Assembly: GCF_011386835.1 (NCBI RefSeq)
Contig: NC_088800.1
Location: 15,028,572 to 15,092,571, forward strand
Source of the DNA: Chrysemys picta bellii
Lineage: Eukaryota; Chordata; Testudines; Emydidae
DNA: 64,000 nt
Direction of reading: 5' to 3'
Positions 60,701-64,000 of this stretch are shown piece after piece. Within the stretch, counting starts at the first letter, position 1. Each line of letters opens with the position of its first letter. The translations under genes were made by a program, and so were the position numbers. The notes below the pieces were generated by a model, which did no database searches, had not been told where the DNA came from, and saw only the letters and a program-made list of their open reading frames with translations.

Positions 60701-63159
60701 ATGTCATGGTAGGCAGATAGGCTAAATGCCAAGTATGACTTAAGTTGAGTGTCCCTTTAAACCTCTTCCCATCAATGTCTAAAGCTGCCCTGAGATGCAG
60801 GACACTTCAGTGATGGTATAGTGGTGACTACCTGATGCCTAATGAGACTGTGTAGACATCTTTCCTGACGTTTACCAAATTTTTCCATCGGAGATTAAGC
60901 CGTTGGTGGGAAAGCCTGCAGCCTGTTTACATAACACCTTGTTATAGTGGCCTGGAGACTGTGGTTTATTGCTCTATTCCAACTAGGTACACCGTTGTTA
61001 CCTGCTTTGATTTGTTGACTTGTGCTTGTGTTTAGGGCACAGGAAACCTTCATGCAGTGGGATCAGTGTCGGAGGTTTTATAACTTCCTCATGGCAGACA
61101 ACATGAAGAAAATCATCCTCTCTCACAGGTACAGTAGTAGGGCGTCTGCTCTGAATATTTACGTGGGTCAGCCAGCTTCAGCTGCAATAGCAGCGCTGAA
61201 TTAATGTGCAGTTCCATAGGGGAATCACCCAAAGGGTAAAATTTAAATTAGAGGGAATTCATACCTAGAAATCTGTGAATACGTTTCAGCTTCCGAGAAT
61301 GGAGGATTTTAGTGAACAAAAGGGGAAGGGAAGCTTGCCCCAGCATATCATTCATTCTTTATGTCTGCCTGTCAGAGGCTCCCATATAGTGTGCGTGGGG
61401 GTCCTTTTCATACAGCCTGAGCCTAGCTGCTTATTTCTGCCTTCCAAGCTCATTGATTGAGTAAATGCAAGATGAGAAGTCCAGTGTTGGTCTGTATTTG
61501 CCAGCAGTCTTCCTTCCCTGCTATATACCTTGGCAGCCAGACATCAGCAGTATATTTTGCATGTGTTTCCCTTTCAGCCAGAGACCTTCTTATGCTCAAG
61601 GAGGTGAGGGAGCACCTCTCTGTTGTGCTCTGCCACATATTTGAGCAGAGAGGTAGGATTGCTGTTGGTATCAGCTGAGGATTCATGGCATAGGGGTGTT
61701 GCTCTATCAAACACAATAGCCTGAGTTACAAAAGCTAAAAATGCACAGCTAGAAGGAATACTCCCATGTATTGCTGATACCTGTGCTTGCCTTACTCCCA
61801 TGCCTTGACTGTAAATGAGCAATAGGTCAGATGGAATGCCTAACTCTTATTGGTCGCCCACTCAAATTCATGTTCATTTCCCCCCTTGCCCCCTACCACA
61901 GCCAAAACTGCTTTGGATAGTGATTGGGGCATGTTGCCTTCGTACATAGGTATCTCCTTGGCTTATTTAAGATGCCCAGAGACACTTGGGAGGTGGGAGA
62001 AAATTAAAATAGCTAACTTATTCATGCCCATTCCAATTGGCAGAGTTGAAATCTTGTAAATGAAATTGTCGTGTTCCTTGCAGTGTGGAGAATCTTTCTG
62101 GAGGGAAGGAAACTCTTATCTGTGTGTACAGTGTGTGGGGATCCACATCATTCACTCCAGATGGCCAAATATTTTGACAACTTGACAAAACTCAAAATAT
62201 ATGAAGGGCTGTAATCTCCCCATTAAACGGGTACTCAGCATCGTAACCAGAAGAAACCTGTTGCAGGCTTAAAGGAGGTTTTGTTGAGTTATCAAAATAT
62301 TTTGCTTCCATAATGGATCTCTTATGCTCTAGGGCAGGTCCCCAAAACAAACTCCATCTCCACCCTACAGCTGCCTCTTAAAGGGGATAGAAATCTTGCA
62401 AGCCTCCTGCTTTCCACAGCTTGCAGTCTTTTTGTTCTGCGATCTGTATGTTTCCTACTTGTCAGGGTAGAGTTTTGCTCTTGTGAAATAACACGTCCTC
62501 TCTTGGGTGTAATCTCTGACTAGGACAATGTCCTCAGTGAATAGCTTTCTGTTAAGGTAATGTCCCAAGTCACTTTCTCCGTATGAACTAACATTGTCTC
62601 CACACTGGTGAGGCAATAGTACCAGATGGGGAAGGAGATGCTACACCCATGATCTCTAGCACTGTTACCAGAGCCACCCATGTCTTTGGTCAGAAGCCAA
62701 AGGACTCTGCCTTTAACTGAAAAAGCCTTTGCTCCAAACACCCCCAGTCCCTGGATATGCTTTGAAAAGTCCTCTTTTTACACGTCTCTCAAATGCAGTT
62801 CTTCAGTGTAGCAGAAAAGCATCTTTGTCCCGGAGAAGGCTGTTAAGTTCTCAACTTACCTCCCTGTGCAGTCAGGCCAAAACTAACAAGCCAGGCTCAT
62901 TCATAAGTAAATCCTCATGGATGGAGGATATAGTCCTCATTTGCTTGTATCAGCAATGGCAGATGCAAGCTTCTCTGGGTTGTCTGAGCAGGACAGGGCC
63001 AAGCTGCTTTTGTGTGATTACTGTATTTTCGGCTGCTGTGTGTTTCAGGCAAGTCCTGTTTGGAGATAGCGTTAAGCAGCCCCAAACCCTGGTCGACTCA
63101 GACTTGAGCAGACTCTACACAGCAACATCCCTCATGCAGATCGATGACACCATCATGAG
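24589..63159 (+). CDS. ABHD2: ABHD2, monoacylglycerol lipase (abhydrolase domain 2), 5' six coding exons; 3' end beyond window
   Basis: The coding sequence joins 24589-24782, 43987-44162, 47332-47499, 56490-56673, 61036-61128 and 63049-63159 (926 bases: 308 codons plus two bases). I recognise the protein as ABHD2, a single-pass membrane alpha/beta-hydrolase of about 425 residues in human. It hydrolyses monoacylglycerols such as 2-arachidonoylglycerol and is known as the progesterone-activated lipase of sperm. Visible features are an N-terminal hydrophobic anchor (about residues 14-32), an HX4D motif (His120, Asp125), the conserved stretch around NHSEKQY, and the nucleophile elbow GFSLGG with Ser207. 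The remaining roughly 117 residues, with the catalytic Asp and His (345 and 376 in human), lie to the right of the window. All visible introns are GT-AG and every junction keeps the frame. No stop or frameshift is seen, so this is an intact gene cut by the window edge. Confidence 0.96.
25030..25300. mobile_element. Diverged Harbinger-like MITE
   Basis: The left GGGCATGTCTG and right CAGTATAGACATATAC are weak inverted repeats. The interior alternates AGCTCGGGTAG, GGGCTTGAGCTAGCACACTA and its near complement TTTTTAGCACGCTAGTGTGA. It is non-coding and the ends are approximate. Confidence 0.5.
26085..26330 (+). mobile_element. MIR-like CORE-SINE
   Basis: It contains TTGTGCTAGGTGCCGTGCAA, then CATTTTACAGATTGGGAACT, GAGGCTCCAACTAAGTGACT and an ending CTCCTGAATCCCAATCCAG. 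This is the usual amniote MIR/CORE-SINE order. Confidence 0.75.
28169..28395. mobile_element. Complete short hAT-type element, 227 bp (GGCGG core group)
   Basis: Termini are CAGGGCCAGTGC and the inverse CACCGCTCCTG. The 8-bp duplication TCTGGGAT is perfect (28161-28168 and 28396-28403). Inside are CACCTAGGGC in both orientations and GGGTCTTCGGCGGC-type words forming a foldback. It is non-coding. Confidence 0.88.
28491..29476. mobile_element. Complete non-autonomous hAT, 986 bp, with internal minisatellite
   Basis: The left end is CAGGGGTCGGCAACCTACGG and the right end CTGAAAGGTTGCCTACCCCT, G. The last unit GCCTACCCCT is present twice. Target duplication is CTTTAGAA on the left and CTTTAGGA on the right. 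The interior has a C-rich minisatellite (CTTCTGCCCTGCACCCCC, about 28900-29130) and a conserved AT-rich right part near TTAAAATGTATTACTGGCAC. It has no transposase frame. Confidence 0.9.
30381..30403 (+). repeat. Poly-A run of 23
   Basis: A plain A homopolymer with no SINE or LINE body recognised immediately upstream. Confidence 0.95.
30740..31890 (-). mobile_element. CR1 LINE 3' portion (inverted), split by a hAT
   Basis: TAGACTTTAAGGTCAGAAGG starts the complement of the CR1 3' end. The text continues to CCATGCTATAGAG, is interrupted from 30959 to 31730, and resumes GAAGGCAACTATTCTC, then AAATTCCTTTCCGACCCCAA to about 31890. Removing the insert and one copy of the duplication restores a sequence collinear with the copy at 16585. 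Confidence 0.88.
30959..31730. mobile_element. Complete non-autonomous hAT, 772 bp, with internal minisatellite
   Basis: Termini CAGGGGTTTCAAACTC and the inverse GAGTTTGAGACCCCTG are well matched. The duplication CTATAGAG is perfect (30951-30958 and 31731-31738). The interior from about 31310 to 31620 is a C-rich array of CTCCCTCCCAGAGCCTGC-type units of roughly 55-60 bases. Frames on both strands are open only because of this composition. Confidence 0.94.
32005..32200 (-). mobile_element. MIR-like CORE-SINE
   Basis: The + strand reads GACAGGACTCCTGGGTTCTA, then GCAGAGCACTTAACTCCATT, CCCATCTGTAAATG and GCTTGTAAAGCACTAAG, the inverted MIR core and tail. Confidence 0.7.
34086..34265 (-). mobile_element. 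tRNA-derived SINE with CR1-like tail, second copy
   Basis: The minus strand reads GGAGGGATAGCTCAGTGGTT, then TGAGCATTGGCCTGCTAAAC, CCAGGGTTGTGAGTTCAATC and CTTGAGGGGGCCACTTTGGG. Box A and box B are both well preserved. The tail has GGTCCCTTCTACTCC. A T run of about 11 lies just beyond the 3' end on the + strand. This copy is less diverged than the one at 24298. Confidence 0.88.
39225..39466. mobile_element. Complete foldback hAT (GTTTCCCAAAC group), 242 bp
   Basis: Termini are CAGTGTTTCCCAAACTTGGG and its near inverse. The duplication GTTTAGAT is perfect (39217-39224 and 39467-39474). The element is a short-loop palindrome whose arms carry GGTTTGTTTACCTGCTGCGT and TTGGCCTGGAGCAG-type core words, the same core as the GTCGGCAACC group. 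Confidence 0.95.
40087..40381. mobile_element. Harbinger-like MITE with two internal hairpins
   Basis: TAA flanks both ends (40084-40086 and 40382-40384). The ends GGTCTGGTCCACACT and AGTATAGACGTACCC are related inverted repeats. Hairpin one spans about 40114-40177, with arms around CTTCAGCTACGT. Hairpin two is perfect, 17 bp: 40290-40306 pairs with 40312-40328 (ATCGATTTATGGCGTCT), with a 5-base loop. It is non-coding. Confidence 0.85.
40821..41450. mobile_element. Complete non-autonomous hAT, 630 bp (GGTGGGCAAAC group)
   Basis: It begins CAGGGGTGGGCAAACTTTTT and ends GTAGTTTGTCCACCTCTG. The duplication GTTTAAGC is perfect (40813-40820 and 41451-41458). The interior is a C-rich array of CCAACCCC, TCCCCTGACTGCCCC-type units followed by a CpG-rich segment. 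It belongs with the copy at 58663. Confidence 0.94.
41586..41608 (+). repeat. CACT microsatellite
   Basis: About five tandem CACT units preceded by ACACAC. Confidence 0.9.
43987..44162 (+). CDS. ABHD2: ABHD2 second coding exon (residues 65-123)
   Basis: The acceptor CTCACAG ends at 43986 and the donor GTTAGT starts at 44163. The exon completes Glu65 and encodes WGKSGHIQTALYGKMGRVRS and then the MSDGAT segment, which opens the hydrolase core. It ends in EHCIR plus one base. His120 begins the HX4D motif, which is completed in the next exon. The GLRKYL and HCIRED stretches differ from the mammalian GHRKFI and HCVGDD as I remember them. The donor has T rather than A at +3, so it is slightly weaker than the others, but no alternative donor keeps frame with the next exon as well. 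Confidence 0.94.
45915..46203. mobile_element. Complete short hAT-type element, 289 bp (GGCGG core group)
   Basis: Termini CAGGGCCGCCCAGAGG and the inverse CCCGGGCGGCTCTG. The duplication CTTCTGCT is perfect (45907-45914 and 46204-46211). The interior is almost entirely G and C, with GGGGCCCCC and CTTCGGCGG words in both orientations. Open frames across it are artefacts. Confidence 0.92.
46684..47023. mobile_element. Complete non-autonomous hAT, 340 bp (GGTTCTCAAAC group)
   Basis: Termini CAGGGGTTCTCAAACTTCAT and the inverse AGTTTGAGAATCGCTG. The duplication CTCTAGGA is perfect (46676-46683 and 47024-47031). The interior has palindromic GGGCTTCAGCCC and GGGGCTTTGG words. It ends about 310 bases before the third coding exon. 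Confidence 0.94.
47332..47499 (+). CDS. ABHD2: ABHD2 third coding exon (residues 124-180)
   Basis: The acceptor AATGTGCAG ends at 47331 and the donor GTAAGT starts at 47500. With the base carried over from the previous exon it reads Glu-Asp-Val-Thr-Met-Val-Ile-Cys-Pro-Gly and runs through NHSEKQYIRTFVDYAQKNGY to RMFTY. This covers beta strands and the oxyanion-side loop of the alpha/beta-hydrolase fold. A competing AG two bases downstream (47333) would break the frame. This exon appears essentially unchanged from the mammalian protein. Confidence 0.95.
48323..48578. mobile_element. Complete short hAT-type element, 256 bp (GGCGG core group)
   Basis: Termini CAGGGGCGGCTCTG and the inverse GGAGCCGCCCCTG. 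Duplication GGAATTTA on the left and GGTATTTA on the right. The interior has CCTTCGGTGG and its inverse CCGCCGAAGG, making a foldback. It is non-coding. Confidence 0.88.
49251..49274. repeat. TAGA/TCTA microsatellite
   Basis: Two TAGA units followed by about four TCTA units, so the array is itself self-complementary. Confidence 0.9.
49865..50195. mobile_element. Complete foldback hAT (GTTTCCCAAAC group), 331 bp
   Basis: Termini CAGTGTTTCTCAAACTTGGG and the inverse CCCAAGTTTGGGAAACACTG. Duplication TTCTAGAG on the left and GTCTAGAG on the right. It is near-palindromic throughout, with arms containing GGTTTGTTTACCTGC and GGTTCGGCTGATCGCGGCTC. It is a longer form of the copy at 39225. Confidence 0.93.
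50443..50711. mobile_element. Harbinger-like MITE, 269 bp
   Basis: TTA flanks both ends (50440-50442 and 50712-50714). The ends GGGCTTATCTA and TAGACGAGACC are imperfect inverted repeats. Inside, GTGCACTGAAG and complementary GCACTAATGTG, GTGCACC phrases give subterminal complementarity. A C run of about ten lies near the right end. Confidence 0.65.
51953..52085. repeat. Interspersed repeat, copy 3 of 3 (AAAGATATTACCTCACC family)
   Basis: The best-preserved of the three: CTGAAGAAGAGCTCCGTGTA, then AACTTGTCTCTCACCAACAG, AAAGATATTACCTCACCTAC and GGGACCAACACAGCTACAAC. See 3019 and 10762. Confidence 0.65.
52625..52960. mobile_element. Complete foldback hAT (GTCGGCAACC group), 336 bp
   Basis: Termini CAGGGGTCGGCAACGTTCGG and the inverse CCGAACGTTGCCGACCCCTG are perfectly complementary. 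The duplication TTTTAGAT is perfect (52617-52624 and 52961-52968). Both arms are very similar to each other and to the copy at 55841, so this may be among the younger insertions here. Confidence 0.96.
53036..53325. mobile_element. Mariner-like MITE, right end truncated
   Basis: It begins CACCGTAGAACCTCAGAGTT and shares AACTGACCAGTCAACCAC, GGGAAAGCAGCATTTTTCTT and TTCAGTTGTAAACTTTTG with the complete copy at 54473. The expected right terminus is missing. A duplicated CAGAGTTACGA phrase is at the right. Confidence 0.8.
54473..54784. mobile_element. Complete mariner-like MITE, 312 bp
   Basis: It is bounded by TA on both sides (54471-54472 and 54785-54786). It starts CAGTAGAACCCCAGAGTTAC and ends GTAACGCTGAGGTTCTACTG, imperfect inverse. 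A poly-A run of about 20 lies inside at about 54577. It has no transposase frame. The TA duplication and terminus fit the Tc1/mariner superfamily. Confidence 0.9.
54925..55140 (+). mobile_element. Truncated foldback hAT (GTCGGCAACC group) nested in CR1
   Basis: It starts CAGGAGTCGGCAACCTTTGG and keeps the left arm and centre, but is cut after CATTGGTCCGGAGTGGCCG. The right arm and right target copy are gone, and CR1 text resumes at about CATGATCAAGATG. The breakpoint is close to that of the truncated copy at 2703, both within the centre of the palindrome. Confidence 0.85.
55841..56154. mobile_element. Complete foldback hAT (GTCGGCAACC group), 314 bp
   Basis: It starts CAGGGGTCGGCACGCGGCTC, lacking about eleven bases of the usual terminus, and ends CGAACGTTGCCGACCCCTG. 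The duplication ATCTAGGT is perfect (55833-55840 and 56155-56162). Its arms match those of the copy at 52625 closely. Confidence 0.95.
56490..56673 (+). CDS. ABHD2: ABHD2 fourth coding exon with nucleophile elbow (residues 180-241)
   Basis: The acceptor TTTCTCACAG ends at 56489 and the donor GTAAGT starts at 56674. The exon reads GCTWEFGAMVNYIKK and LVVVGFSLGGNIVCKYLGE, and ends CQGYSAL plus two bases of Arg241. GFSLGG matches the GXSXG elbow, and the serine falls at residue 207 by my count, the position known for human ABHD2. The exon lies 335 bases downstream of a complete foldback hAT element (55841-56154) in the same intron. Confidence 0.96.
56674..61035 (+). other. ABHD2: ABHD2 intron 4.4 kb
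   Basis: GT-AG intron with one complete hAT at 58663. A fragment at about 56940-57005 (AGTCCCTTCTGACTTTAATC) is a decayed CR1 3' end. Elsewhere nothing recognisable. Confidence 0.85.
58663..59353. mobile_element. Complete non-autonomous hAT, 691 bp (GGTGGGCAAAC group)
   Basis: It begins CAGGGGTGGGCAAACTACTA and ends AAAAAGTTTGCCCATCCCTA. The duplication GTCTAGAT is perfect (58655-58662 and 59354-59361). The left half holds complementary GGAAGCAGCGGCATGTCCCC and GGGGACATGCCGCTGCTTCC arms at about 58826 and 59023, giving a large internal hairpin. The right part is a C-rich CCCTGACCGCC, CAGCCCTGATCC array. Confidence 0.94.
61036..61128 (+). CDS. ABHD2: ABHD2 fifth coding exon (residues 241-272)
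   Basis: The acceptor GTGTTTAG ends at 61035 and the donor GTACAG starts at 61129. The exon encodes AQETFMQWDQCRRFYNFLMA and then DNMKKIILSH, and ends with AG of Arg272. It belongs to the cap or helical insert region following the nucleophile elbow. Its length of 93 bases keeps the phase (two bases carried over). Confidence 0.95.
61129..63048 (+). other. ABHD2: ABHD2 intron 1.9 kb
   Basis: GT-AG intron. No repeat or additional exon was recognised. Confidence 0.85.
63049..63159 (+). CDS. ABHD2: ABHD2 sixth coding exon (residues 272-309, last in window)
   Basis: The acceptor GTGTTTCAG ends at 63048 and the donor GTATGA starts at 63160. The exon encodes QVLFGDSVKQPQTL, then DLSRLYTATSLMQIDDTIM plus two bases of the next Arg. 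Several residues differ from the mammalian version as I recall it (Ser-Val-Lys-Gln versus His-Val-Lys-Lys), but the Leu-Ser-Arg-Leu-Tyr block is kept. The gene continues beyond the right edge. Confidence 0.94.
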
Positions 63160-64000
63160 GTATGACTGGCATCCTCTGTAGCCCATCTTTTCAAATTCTC
63201 ACTGATGTTGTCCTATTACTTACTTGCTGTTAAGTGGGTAGAAAGCTCCTGAAATTTGTGACATCAGCAACTTTGTCAAAATGTCGACTAACCCCCCCAA
63301 TCTTTGCCAACTTCTGATCCAGCTTTTGACAAAGTCTCTGCTACTTTCTTTTGTAAGAATCAAGCATCCAAAGCTGCAGTCAGGGTCCTATTTTTCTGGG
63401 TACATTACAAACCCCCGGGAAGACAGTCCCTGCCTAAAAGTCTAGAAGGAAACTGGGGGGCCTGGGACATAAACTGGTTGGGGAGGTGGTAGGCCCAACC
63501 AACTTATGTTTAACCCTTGCCTTACCTTCGATTGTGTATTTAAAACACACATACACCTCCTACCTTTAACACCTGCCTGTTCTCATTTTAGCAAACCTTA
63601 TGGTTTGCTTATTTTAAACCTTGCTGCATTAATAGAGGTGACTTCAGCTCTTGGGTTTTATTGTTTAATATTAAACATCAGCCTCTTCTTGCCTCTCAAG
63701 TTTAACCCTTGCTTTTTAAGTATTCTAGCACTAATTCAGTCTGTTTTCCAATTGCCTCGTATTCTCCTTCTCCAGAGTCTTCCCCTAAGACCAGGCACTG
63801 GCATCCACCCCAAAATCTATAGTCACAAAATAACCACCCAAAGCGGACAGGTGGTAAAGCCAGCAGAGCTGCTAAGGGACTGAAAGTGTTTCCGTCTGCT
63901 GCTCCTGGGGAGACCTGGGCTTTATAAGCTGCTCCCCAGAGAAGGGGATTCCTGCCCTATGTGCCCAGTAGGAAGTGAGATCACGGAGGTCCTGCTACCA
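63160..64000 (+). other. ABHD2: Start of next ABHD2 intron, to window edge
   Basis: It starts with donor GTATGA. No exon encoding the expected continuation of the protein is seen before 64000, and no repeat was recognised. Confidence 0.8.

Overview
This window looks like nuclear DNA of a turtle, probably a hidden-necked (cryptodiran) one. It is AT-rich, intron-dominated vertebrate sequence. It carries CR1 LINE 3' ends, MIR-like CORE-SINEs, tRNA-derived SINEs with CR1-like tails that resemble the tortoise Cry family, and an unusually dense set of short non-autonomous DNA transposons. The organism call is inference from repeat content and was not checked against a database.

One protein-coding gene is clearly present on the + strand: ABHD2, the membrane-anchored alpha/beta-hydrolase (monoacylglycerol lipase). 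Six consecutive coding exons lie at 24582-24782, 43987-44162, 47332-47499, 56490-56673, 61036-61128 and 63049-63159. All have consensus splice sites, and their phases join exactly to give residues 1-308 plus two bases of codon 309. The nucleophile Ser207 and an HX4D motif (His120/Asp125) are inside the window. The catalytic Asp and His lie in exons beyond the right edge. Upstream, a CpG-rich block with CCAAT boxes at about 8.1-8.4 kb and a 94-base candidate exon without ATG at 21537-21630 are the best candidates for promoter, first exon and second untranslated exon.

Layout. 0-8 kb: upstream DNA with an interrupted CR1, a truncated hAT, a foldback element and a complete 1.15 kb hAT inside a MIR. 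8-9.3 kb: candidate promoter followed by a G/C-rich minisatellite. 9.3-24.6 kb: putative 5' UTR introns with CR1 remnants, hAT and other DNA transposons, two perfect or near-perfect hairpins and a possible solo LTR. 24.8-44 kb: 19.2 kb intron with SINEs, several hATs and a Harbinger-like MITE. 44-64 kb: remaining exons and introns, with many foldback hATs in the 9 kb intron before exon 4.

The main unusual signal is in the mobile elements. At least fifteen complete and two truncated hAT-type elements can be delimited by eye, the complete ones with 8-bp target-site duplications. Eleven of these duplications have TA at their centre, as reported for Buster-type hAT transposases. Two element groups share the same GC-rich foldback core but have different termini. 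Several elements carry expanding minisatellites. Nested insertions at 5.4, 30.7-31.9 and 54.2-55.2 kb give a relative chronology.
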